A DNA stretch of 64,000 nucleotides, from assembly GCF_001693415.1 (NCBI RefSeq), contig NZ_MAKX01000013.1, forward strand, positions 186,001 through 250,000, given 5' to 3'. Of the stretch, positions 46,314 through 53,991 are shown in pieces. Numbering within the stretch: the stretch's first letter is position 1; the number at the start of each line of letters is the position of its first letter. The notes under the pieces are model-generated. The model was given only the letters and a program-made list of their open reading frames with translations, had not been told where the DNA came from and made no database searches. The translations under genes were made by a program, and so were the position numbers. Source of the stretch: Tenacibaculum soleae. GTDB lineage: Bacteria > Bacteroidota > Bacteroidia > Flavobacteriales > Flavobacteriaceae.

Positions 46314-47021
46314 TTAGTGTTTTTGAATTGATATTTTAGTAAAAACAGTTCCCACATTAATATCAATTTGTATGGTGTTTTTAGCATTATAATCTGTTGT
46401 GTCTATTTGAATTGTATTTACAGCAATTCCGTTAATATCTGTAATAACTTCTCCTTGTTTTACAAAGTTTGTATTGTGATTTAAAACGCTGTTTGTATTT
46501 AATAAAATGGTTTTATCTCTGTTATAATTAAATTCTACTAAAGCACCCGGAATTTTCTCACCAGCAGAATTAAAAATAGCAACTTCAATATCGTAAATAT
46601 TAGAAGTATTGGTTTGTTTAGGAATTGCTTCAATAATTAATTGAGGCAAACCATCATTAGGGGCAATAGCAACAAAACGACCAGAAATACTGCTGGTTAT
46701 TTTATCGGATTCAGTAGCGCTAGTTGTTTTATTTACTGGACGATAAGTCATCATAGGAGCTGGTGAATACGGCATTTCCGCCATTGAATATTTACCATAA
46801 CCTTTACTTTGATTATAAGTTCCATCGGTTGTAGAGGATGTTTCTAATTCGGTTTCTACCTGTAAGGTAAAATCTAAATATGGCAAGGTATATAAAGTAT
46901 TCGGACGTCCATATTCATCATAAGGAGCAGCATTACGCAACTGATGTTGCGCTTCATTTAAGCTTTCTGAAATTCCGAGTAGTATTTCTTTTAAGGTAAT
47001 AGATGTATTTTGTGTGCTCAT
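46314..47021 (-). CDS. Operon gene 8: beta-rich protein with a weak module helix, 235 residues
   Basis: Not recognised. The N-terminus has the helix core LKEILLGISESLNEAQHQL (about 11-29), a weak match to the shared module. A beta-rich C-terminal region (about 110-233) follows, with EVAIFNSAGEKIPGALVEFNYN, which resembles an Ig-like or CARDB/transthyretin-type beta fold. There is no signal peptide. It sits within the operon between gene 7 and gene 9. Confidence 0.7.
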   Translation of the reverse strand: MSTQNTSITLKEILLGISESLNEAQHQLRNAAPYDEYGRPNTLYTLPYLDFTLQVETELETSSTTDGTYNQSKGYGKYSMAEMPYSPAPMMTYRPVNKTTSATESDKITSSISGRFVAIAPNDGLPQLIIEAIPKQTNTSNIYDIEVAIFNSAGEKIPGALVEFNYNRDKTILLNTNSVLNHNTNFVKQGEVITDINGIAVNTIQIDTTDYNAKNTIQIDINVGTVFTKISIQKH

Positions 47022-47042
47022 GATATTTATTTGGTATGTAAA

Positions 47043-48338
47043 TTAGAATGAAAAAGGATCTTTTGTAGATTTTGTTTCCTTTTTGGTTGGAAGTTCATCT
47101 GTAAATTCTTTGACTTTTTTTGCAGTAGAAAATATCTCTGAAATATTAATTGTATTAAATCCTTTTGAAGCTTTTTCTTCTTTTTTATTGAATATTTTGT
47201 CTAAGGAATTTAACTTTAATGAAGCTTTTTCATTCTTATCTAATTTATTTAATTCATCAGAATTATTAAAAAGATTATTAACAGTTGTATTCGTTTTATT
47301 TAAATGTTTTTTTGATGTTTTGTAAAAGTTATTTACTTTGTTTAAGTTTTTATTTAAAGCATTAATATTTTCAGTATTCTTTTTTTTTGATGGTAATGGG
47401 GTTTTAAATCCGTTTTGTTGTATTTTTTTAACAAAAACTGTTTTCTTTTTATCTATTTTATTAAAAGTGTCTATTGTTTTTTCAGCAGTTTTAGTAATTG
47501 TACTTATTGTTTTAATAGTTTTAGAAAAAGAGTTGTTTATTGATGTTTCCTTTTGGGTATTAAGATTATTAGAAAGTAAATCGTTTATTTTATTTAAACT
47601 TTGAGAAACATCATTAGCTACAGTATTTACTTTTTTAATTGTTTTAGAAGTGTTATCTATAGTTTTAGTAATTTTTTTTATTTCTTCAGGAATTTTCGTT
47701 TTCTTTTCATCTACATGAATAAGTTTTTTAGAAAATTTAGCCAGATTTTTATCAACTTTATTTATATTTTTTAAAGCATTACTACTAATGTTTGTAACTT
47801 TTTTAGCTGTCTTTTTTACATTATAAAAAGTTTTAAGTAAAGCTTTTGATTGCTTCTTTTTACTAGAAAATTCTTCTTTTTTATTTTCTTTTTTAGATAA
47901 TAGATTTGTAGATTTTTTTTGTGTTTTTTCAATGAAATCTACATTAAAAAAATCCTTTTCCTTTCTATTTAGATTACTATTTTCTTTAACTTTATTTTTT
48001 CTTCTTTCAAGAGTTTTTAGCTTTTTTTTTGCTTCTTTATACTCTTCTTTTCTTTTTTGATAAATAGATTTTATCTCAGTATCATAGCTCTTGTTGGTAG
48101 AAGAATGCTCTTCTGTTTTACCAGTAAGAGCATTCATGTTTTGTTCTAGTTCTTTTTGCTCCTCTAATAAGCTTTTTAAATTAACATTGGACGCAGCAAT
48201 ATCTTCTAACGATGTATCATTAGTGGCAGGTTGTATTAAATCTGATAAAGAAAGTTTTTCGTTTTCAGCAGCTTCATCTTTTACCGATTTTTTAGCCGGT
48301 TCTTCTTGCTTTATAAACTGTTTCCAATGTTTAGCCAT
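47043..48338 (-). CDS. Operon gene 7: lysine-rich coiled-coil protein, 431 residues
   Basis: Not recognised. Nearly all of the 431 residues are highly charged, low-complexity and helical, with lysine and asparagine excess. A repeated spacing of hydrophobic residues (KTIKTISTITKTAEKTIDTFNK) suggests a long coiled coil or scaffold. There is no signal peptide or TM helix. It starts 2 bases after gene 6. It may be a filament or linker part of the assembly. That role is only a guess. Confidence 0.75.
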   Translation of the reverse strand: MAKHWKQFIKQEEPAKKSVKDEAAENEKLSLSDLIQPATNDTSLEDIAASNVNLKSLLEEQKELEQNMNALTGKTEEHSSTNKSYDTEIKSIYQKRKEEYKEAKKKLKTLERRKNKVKENSNLNRKEKDFFNVDFIEKTQKKSTNLLSKKENKKEEFSSKKKQSKALLKTFYNVKKTAKKVTNISSNALKNINKVDKNLAKFSKKLIHVDEKKTKIPEEIKKITKTIDNTSKTIKKVNTVANDVSQSLNKINDLLSNNLNTQKETSINNSFSKTIKTISTITKTAEKTIDTFNKIDKKKTVFVKKIQQNGFKTPLPSKKKNTENINALNKNLNKVNNFYKTSKKHLNKTNTTVNNLFNNSDELNKLDKNEKASLKLNSLDKIFNKKEEKASKGFNTINISEIFSTAKKVKEFTDELPTKKETKSTKDPFSF

Positions 48339-48340
48339 TT

Positions 48341-48826
48341 TTAAGGAGTGTTTAGTTTGTTTCTTTTATCTTCAAGTTCAGTTGCTATCATTGCACGTAA
48401 GCGCTGTTCAAACACAGGTGGATTTGGTACTGCTACCAACTTGGTGCGTAACATTGAACTACCTTCTGCTGAGTATTGATATTTTTGTGAAAAACTAGCA
48501 GAAACAGATGCGCTAACAGCAACAAAGCCTACATTAACGCCAGCACTTACAGACGTAGAAACTCCAAATTCTGTAGTTTGACTCATAGAAACAGACATTT
48601 TCATTTCTAAAACAGTATCTACATATTGATAAAATGTAGGCGTAAAACCAAGGGAAAGCAAACTATATTCTTCACCACCCATATCCACTTTTGTATCTAC
48701 CAACTCTTTTGCCAATTCCATAGATACTTTATCTAAGGCACGTTGTGCTTGAGCGATTCCTATACCAAGTGTTTTTACCATTTCTGGTAAAGGTGCATTT
48801 AAAATTTCTTTCGTTATACGTCCCAT
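48341..48826 (-). CDS. Operon gene 6: minimal module protein, 161 residues
   Basis: This 161-residue protein shows the shared module with little else. Helix: NAPLPEMVKTLGIGIAQAQRALD (about 10-32). Strand: LLSLGFTPTFYQYVDTVLEMKMS (about 55-77). A Ser/Val-rich hydrophobic stretch follows. The C-terminal motif is KYQYSAEGSSMLRTKLVAVPNP (about 114-135). There is no signal peptide. It is close to gene 4 in size and arrangement and is probably the basic building block of the family. Confidence 0.8.
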   Translation of the reverse strand: MGRITKEILNAPLPEMVKTLGIGIAQAQRALDKVSMELAKELVDTKVDMGGEEYSLLSLGFTPTFYQYVDTVLEMKMSVSMSQTTEFGVSTSVSAGVNVGFVAVSASVSASFSQKYQYSAEGSSMLRTKLVAVPNPPVFEQRLRAMIATELEDKRNKLNTP

Positions 48827-48843
48827 TTTAGTATGTTATTAAA

Positions 48844-49794
48844 TTATGATTCTGATTCTTCTCGCGCAATTTCCATTTGTTGTTGAATGCGTTCTTCTAA
48901 GATTGCTGGTGGTGGAATAGGAACTAACTTGGTTTGTAGAATACTAGAACCTTCTGCTGAATAACTAAATTTTTGTGAAAACCCTGCATTTACTTGTGTT
49001 GTGGTAACAGTTCTGTTATTGTTATACTTAGCTCTAGCTTTGAAAATATTAACACTTGCACCACCACTATTGTTTTTACTTTCTGTTTTACGATCATAAG
49101 AAAATGATGAAGAACCTTCTCTTGTAAATTTGATAGAAATACTAACACGTATCATAGTATCTACAAATTGATAAAAAGTAGGAGAAAAACCTAGCTCTAA
49201 CATAGATAAACGCTGTGGTAACATAACTTCTCTAGTCCCTCTACCAGGAATAACCATTTTTTTACCAGGAACAATTACTGGAACAGCTTTTCCATTAGTC
49301 CCATCCAGCTCAATATATGTATCTCCTTTGTATTGGTACCATTTAGTATTGGCTTTATCCCTATAATAAACTTCTGGATTTTTTTGACTATCAGGCGTAA
49401 AAGTTGTACCAGTATCTAAAGGAGCGGCACTTACATCAATAACCTCTCTATCATAACCCGCCTCTGTATCACCATTAAATTTAGCTTCAATAGCAGCTTG
49501 ATATGCTTGGTCGCTATTTGAGTTGTATAGTTCTACCGCATCTGTTAGTTGTACTTTTTCTTTACCAAAAAAGACACGACTATCTTTAAAATTTATAAAT
49601 TCTTGTTCGTTTCCATTACTATCTTTTATAGTGTCTTTAACAGCTTTAAGTCCTCCCATCATTTCAGCAACTTCGATAGAATTAGAGTCTAATGCCATTT
49701 GTGCTTCGGCTATGGAAAAAGCCATTTGTCGAATCATATCGCCCATCGGAACGTCTAATAATTCTTGTCCTATACTAGGATTTTTTCTAAACAT
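48844..49794 (-). CDS. Operon gene 5: module protein with insert after the helix, 316 residues
   Basis: This 316-residue paralogue has the helix DVPMGDMIRQMAFSIAEAQMALDSNSI (split here for length: core AEAQMALDSNSI, about 27-38). A polar insert of about 150 residues follows (about 45-195). The strand is LELGFSPTFYQFVDTM (about 199-214). The C-terminal motif KFSYSAEGSSILQTKLVPIP (about 276-295) ends with PPP and a final helix. The insert is not recognised. There is no signal peptide. Confidence 0.8.
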   Translation of the reverse strand: MFRKNPSIGQELLDVPMGDMIRQMAFSIAEAQMALDSNSIEVAEMMGGLKAVKDTIKDSNGNEQEFINFKDSRVFFGKEKVQLTDAVELYNSNSDQAYQAAIEAKFNGDTEAGYDREVIDVSAAPLDTGTTFTPDSQKNPEVYYRDKANTKWYQYKGDTYIELDGTNGKAVPVIVPGKKMVIPGRGTREVMLPQRLSMLELGFSPTFYQFVDTMIRVSISIKFTREGSSSFSYDRKTESKNNSGGASVNIFKARAKYNNNRTVTTTQVNAGFSQKFSYSAEGSSILQTKLVPIPPPAILEERIQQQMEIAREESES

Positions 49795-49805
49795 ATTTTT
49801 TGTTT

Positions 49806-50342
49806 TTATTTGTCTTTTGTTATTGTTGATTTTAATATTTCATAATATACATCTGGTGCTGGTAGCGATACAATTTTTGCAGCAATAGAAGAGGAAGCCT
49901 CTGCTGAAACAGAAAACTTACGTGCATAATGAGCAGATATAGAAATTCCGAACATTTGGGTTTCTGTACTGTCATTATTTGCACTAAAACTATTGTTGGC
50001 ATTGTTTGCACTTGCGTTAGTATTGGTATTTGAGTTAGAACTGTTTCCGTAGTTAAAACCTAAAGAACCACCATAACTTTCAGATTCTGCTACTGAGAAC
50101 TCCATTTTCACTTCAAAAGAAGCTTCTGTAAAAGCATAAAAAGTAGGAGCAAAGCCAAGACTTATTAGGTTGTGTTCTTCGTCACCTACACCAATTTTAA
50201 TAGTTGCCATTTCGTTCGCTAAACGAATAGAATTAGCATCTAATGCAGCTTGTGCATTGGCAATAGAAGCACCTAGTTTCTCTAACATAAATGGTAGAGG
50301 TGCATTGGTGATTTGTTGTATAACTTGTGGTGCTGCGCTCAT
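49806..50342 (-). CDS. Operon gene 4: short module protein, 178 residues
   Basis: This 178-residue paralogue has helix core ANAQAALDANSIRLA (about 28-42), strand LISLGFAPTFYAFTEASFEV (about 59-78) and an Asn/Ser-rich linker (about 95-125). The C-terminal motif is ARKFSVSAEASSSIAAKIVS (about 138-157) with a PAP end. It has no signal peptide. It is near gene 6 in length and is separated from gene 3 by 5 bases. Confidence 0.8.
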   Translation of the reverse strand: MSAAPQVIQQITNAPLPFMLEKLGASIANAQAALDANSIRLANEMATIKIGVGDEEHNLISLGFAPTFYAFTEASFEVKMEFSVAESESYGGSLGFNYGNSSNSNTNTNASANNANNSFSANNDSTETQMFGISISAHYARKFSVSAEASSSIAAKIVSLPAPDVYYEILKSTITKDK

Positions 50343-50347
50343 AATTA

Positions 50348-52126
50348 TTAGCTTCCAGAAGTTGTATTACCAGTTAATGATTCAATGTAGTTTTCTAAAC
50401 CAGTAGGAGGTGGAACAGAAATCATGCGAGCAGAAACAGAAGCGTTTCCTTCTACAGATACTCCAAATTGTCTTGCATAACGTACATCTAAAGAACCGCT
50501 TAAGGCAGAAATTTTTGGGTCTTTAATACTTTTTAAGTCAGATTTTGCAAAATATTCACTATTGATTACTTTGTGTATGTTTAACGAGTCGTTATTATTA
50601 CTGGAGTTTTGGGTGTTAGACGATTTATCTTCAATCGTTATGTCTTCAGTATCGTTAGAAAATAGGGTATATTCTATTTTGGCATCTTTTCTTAGAGAAT
50701 ACACCACATCGCCAGAAACTTGAGCGTAAAACTTATTCGTATTATCTAATTTTGTTTTTACTTCAGCTAGACTATTTATAGTCTCGTTTATATTAACATC
50801 ACTACCAGATCCAATTACAAAACTGAGTGTAGTATTAGCAGCAGTTGCTGCGTATTTTTGCATAATACCAGATGTTGCTGTAGCCCAATTTGTAACTATG
50901 GAAGCAGAGTTGCTTTGGCTAAAATCGCCGCCTTCAACAAAAATATATTCGTTGCCATTAGTATCAATTTCAATTACAGCCTTTCGGTAATCAGCATCAT
51001 TTTTATTGTCACCAACATTAGTTTTAGCTTTTTGCTCACCTTCAGAATTAATTTCTATTACCTGAGTTTCATTAACACCTAAAGCTATCAAATAATTTTT
51101 TACCGTATTGGCTCTTTTTAGCCCCAAATCATTATTAAAATTATCGCTACTAACACTATCTGTATGACCTGTTACTTTAACAGTAACATCAGCATCGTTT
51201 AGCATAATAAAAGCTAAAGCTCTAAGTTTATCTTTTAGGTTTTCTGTGTTTTTTGGACTTGTACCTTTGCTGTACGTAAAATCAATAGCATGGTGTTTCG
51301 AAAAATCGAAAAAAACAGTTAGTTTGTCTTCATGTTGTATACCAAACTTAAAGCTACTGTTAACGATAACATTTAAATTGTCTGCTAAATTTGTTTTATC
51401 TATAGTTATATTATTAGCATTAGTAGTTCCTTTAATTTTAATACTTACATTAGAGTAGTCTTTAAATTTAAGAATACCTGTATCTTCTGCATAATAATTT
51501 AGCATGGACAACATACCAAAGCCATTATAATTATGTGTTCTTATATCATTGCTGCTACTAGCGTTAACAACATCTTTAGTTTCAATTATTTTAGAATCTA
51601 CTCTCTGTATTTCTGAGTCTGACGATAAGTTTTCAGCAGTTTCTTCAAGCCTGTTAATGCTACCAGTTTCTTTACTAGTATTTACAGTACTTTGATTTAC
51701 TTTAAGTGTGTGTTCATTAGATAAAGTTGTCCAATATTTTCTACTACTTTTAAACTCTTTATACTTTTCTTCCTGATAGCTATTTTCAATATCTTGAATA
51801 TGTTTTTCTGTATAGCCTTTCTTTTTACTAGCGTCATATTCTATACTTAAATCAACTTCAATGTCTTCTTGAATTGTCATTTTTAAGCTAATAGAAGCAG
51901 ATACATCTGCGTATTCGAAAGAATAAAAAGCAGGTTGAAACCCTAATTCTAATAGAGATTTATTACCAACCTTTGTTTCAGAAAGCCTGGTAATTTGTTT
52001 AACGGAATTGGTATCTAAGCGCTCTTGCGCGTCAGCAATACCTAAGGCTAGCCCAGTTACAATACTACTAACATCTACGTTTTGTAGTATTTTGGCACCT
52101 TGATCAAGTGTGTTAATGTTTGCCAT
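50348..52126 (-). CDS. Operon gene 3: module protein carrying an OmpA-like domain, 592 residues
   Basis: This 592-residue paralogue has helix core IADAQERLDTNS (30-41) and strand LLELGFQPAFYSF (58-70). A linker and coiled region run to about 265. An OmpA-like domain (about 268-388) contains TGHTDSVSSDNF, KRANTVKNYLIALG and NDADYRKAVIEI. A further region leads to the C-terminal module motif ARQFGVSVEGNASVSARMIS (551-570) and PPP. OmpA-like domains normally bind peptidoglycan outside the membrane. No signal peptide is present here. It is the largest module member. Confidence 0.88.
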   Translation of the reverse strand: MANINTLDQGAKILQNVDVSSIVTGLALGIADAQERLDTNSVKQITRLSETKVGNKSLLELGFQPAFYSFEYADVSASISLKMTIQEDIEVDLSIEYDASKKKGYTEKHIQDIENSYQEEKYKEFKSSRKYWTTLSNEHTLKVNQSTVNTSKETGSINRLEETAENLSSDSEIQRVDSKIIETKDVVNASSSNDIRTHNYNGFGMLSMLNYYAEDTGILKFKDYSNVSIKIKGTTNANNITIDKTNLADNLNVIVNSSFKFGIQHEDKLTVFFDFSKHHAIDFTYSKGTSPKNTENLKDKLRALAFIMLNDADVTVKVTGHTDSVSSDNFNNDLGLKRANTVKNYLIALGVNETQVIEINSEGEQKAKTNVGDNKNDADYRKAVIEIDTNGNEYIFVEGGDFSQSNSASIVTNWATATSGIMQKYAATAANTTLSFVIGSGSDVNINETINSLAEVKTKLDNTNKFYAQVSGDVVYSLRKDAKIEYTLFSNDTEDITIEDKSSNTQNSSNNNDSLNIHKVINSEYFAKSDLKSIKDPKISALSGSLDVRYARQFGVSVEGNASVSARMISVPPPTGLENYIESLTGNTTSGS

Positions 52127-52145
52127 ATTTAATTGTTTTTAATGG

Positions 52146-52691
52146 TTAAAAAGGAGAAATTCCCTCGGGCAAATCCATGGCTATTTTTGGATTTACAGAT
52201 TCTTTTCTCACTATAAAATAATTGTGTTTTTTTTGTAATCGGGTTACCTGATCTTTGTTTATTTTATAACCTCTTAAAAGCCAGTTTAACAATTCATCAG
52301 TTATAGGATGTTTTCCTTTTCCTATTTCCTTTTGTGCGTTTGTTAATAATGTTTTAGCTTCTTCTTGTTCTTCTTTCAAGATGTGTTGTATGGCTTGTCT
52401 TTCACAAACAAAAGCATTGTGTTTTTTTACCAATACATTGGTTTCTTTATCAGCTAAAAAATCTCTGTAGTTTTTACAAAAAGATATAACTTCATCATAA
52501 GAACCTAGTTGCTCTAAAGCTTCCATAACACATTGACTATAATGCTGAAAAAAGAGTTCGCTATCTTTTTGTGTTTGTGTTAATCGTAAAGCCTCTTTAT
52601 AATGACGTAAAGCTTCTTTATAATTTTTATCTAAGGCGTGCATTTTACCACGTTCGGCAATTCTAAAATGCAACATTTTTTTATTTTCCAT
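52146..52691 (-). CDS. Operon gene 2: TPR-like protein, 181 residues
   Basis: This 181-residue protein has a tetratricopeptide pattern at the N-terminus (GKMHALDKNYKEALRHYKEAL, about 14-34). Two or three further helical pairs follow to about 130. There is no signal peptide. TPR proteins commonly act as adaptor scaffolds. It follows gene 1 by 3 bases and precedes the module genes. Similar to small chaperone-like TPR proteins, but nothing more specific can be said. Confidence 0.8.
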   Translation of the reverse strand: MENKKMLHFRIAERGKMHALDKNYKEALRHYKEALRLTQTQKDSELFFQHYSQCVMEALEQLGSYDEVISFCKNYRDFLADKETNVLVKKHNAFVCERQAIQHILKEEQEEAKTLLTNAQKEIGKGKHPITDELLNWLLRGYKINKDQVTRLQKKHNYFIVRKESVNPKIAMDLPEGISPF

Positions 52692-52694
52692 AAG

Positions 52695-53753
52695 TTAAAT
52701 AAGTGTTGGTTCGCAGTTTAGTAGTACTAATTGAGCATATAAATAATTGGCTATTAAATCAGGTATTTTAGTACTGCTTTTCCAGTGATTTGTATTTTCA
52801 TTAAAAGAACTTACATCAATAAATTGAGCTAGTATTTTTTTAACAGCTGCATGATCTTTAATTTCATCAACAACTAATTCTCTTGTTGTTTTAAAATTAT
52901 TTTCTACAGAAATTTCAATACCAATTTCATTACATTTTTTTATTGTTTTTTGAGCAGATTGATTACTAATACGATCAAAAAGAGTAATAGGTAAGTGTTG
53001 TTTTAAATCAGATAAAATAGTTGAAGGCATACCAATTTTATCTGTTAAAAAAGAAACATGTTGTGTGTTATTAACATCAAAAGAAGTTAAATTAATAGTA
53101 ACTAATTGATGTGTTTGGTTAATTACACGAATTCCTGTTTTAGATTGATGTTCTCTCCAAATGTTACTGCTTTCAGTAAAAGTTAAATCTTTTAAAATAT
53201 ATGCCCCATTTACTAAGGTTTCTAGTGGTTTGTTAATTTTAGTAGTAAGTCTTTTTAAATCATTTTTAGCAAATTTATCAGATATATAAATACTAAATAG
53301 ATCATTTCTAGGGTTAGAATAACAAACCAAAGCATCTAAACGATCTTGTAATGCAACTGCGGTAGCTTTAGAAACACCACCTAAAACAATACCAGGCTGA
53401 GCGAGTAACATGTTTAAAGCTTCTGATTGTTTACAACCTAAAAATTCAGATAATTGATGAATTACATTAGGTAACTTAATAATATCATCAAAATAAATAC
53501 TGATTTCCACTTGTTCTTTACTGATTTCTACTTTTTCTTTTTCATCAGTTACTTGTACATCTAAACCAAGTTTAGTTAATGTTGACGCTGCTTTTTCGGC
53601 TAAATCTAAATCTATTTTTTGAAATAAAACAGAAGGCGCATTGTACAACATTTTTAAAATGAATTCTTGTGGCATTTTAAAAGAGTCGGCTAATAATTTT
53701 GATACACTAGGATTTGCGGTTCCAATAGAATTGATAATTACAGTGTTTTCCAT
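52695..53753 (-). CDS. Operon gene 1: protein with L7/L12-like repeats, 352 residues
   Basis: This 352-residue protein contains three to four repeats of about 65-70 residues, clearest at 4-68, 84-145 and 216-283. The pattern matches the C-terminal domain of ribosomal protein L7/L12: a strand, a helix with SKLLADSF or HQLSEFLGCK, a middle L...LP or AQPGIVL segment, then helix SKATAVALQDRLDAL. No signal peptide or TM helix. It opens the operon just downstream of the divergent control region. Function is unknown. The fold assignment is by pattern and spacing only. Confidence 0.65.
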   Translation of the reverse strand: MENTVIINSIGTANPSVSKLLADSFKMPQEFILKMLYNAPSVLFQKIDLDLAEKAASTLTKLGLDVQVTDEKEKVEISKEQVEISIYFDDIIKLPNVIHQLSEFLGCKQSEALNMLLAQPGIVLGGVSKATAVALQDRLDALVCYSNPRNDLFSIYISDKFAKNDLKRLTTKINKPLETLVNGAYILKDLTFTESSNIWREHQSKTGIRVINQTHQLVTINLTSFDVNNTQHVSFLTDKIGMPSTILSDLKQHLPITLFDRISNQSAQKTIKKCNEIGIEISVENNFKTTRELVVDEIKDHAAVKKILAQFIDVSSFNENTNHWKSSTKIPDLIANYLYAQLVLLNCEPTLI

Positions 53754-53804
53754 TTAAATAATTTTGTTAAAGTTTATAATACAGTTGCTTACTGTTGAGT
53801 TTTA

Positions 53805-53897
53805 CAAACTTCACTATATATTTATGTTTATTAGACGTTTGATAAACGTATAATACACTGTAAAATAAACCTTAAACTTTAGGGTTGTTTAACCCTA
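53805..53897. promoter_or_regulatory. Divergent control region with inverted repeats
   Basis: Between the ten-gene operon and the regulatory cluster lie three inverted repeats. They are ACGTTT-GAT-AAACGT (53835-53849), AACCTTAAA-C-TTTAGGGTT with one mismatch (53868-53886), and TAGGGTT-GTTT-AACCCTA (53880-53897). On the minus strand GAAGTTTG (53805-53812) is a 7 of 8 match to the -7 element. The first inverted repeat would then be centred about 44 bases upstream of the operon start. This would suit a LuxR-type activator. The role is inferred. Confidence 0.45.
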
Positions 53898-53912
53898 TGC
53901 CTTTAGGTTTTA

Positions 53913-53920
53913 TAAATTTG
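53913..53920 (+). promoter_or_regulatory. -7 promoter element for the regulatory cluster
   Basis: TAAATTTG is an exact TAnnTTTG match. A TTG (53885-53887) lies about 25 bases upstream. The start would be about 65 bases before the ATG of the 224-residue protein gene. Confidence 0.5.
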
Positions 53921-53991
53921 AAAGGAATTTGAAGAAAATTGTTTCTTTGTGTCTTAATAAATTATATTTAACACTTAAAAATTAACGAACT

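Noticed and set aside
47083-47604. Plus-strand open frames opposite the lysine-rich gene
   Set aside because: They are shadows of low-complexity AT-rich coding DNA, with poly-Phe/Leu translations and no promoter.
43896-53753. Ten-gene operon as a contractile injection system or phage remnant
   Set aside because: No sheath, tube, baseplate, ATPase, capsid, terminase or integrase gene was recognised in it or nearby.
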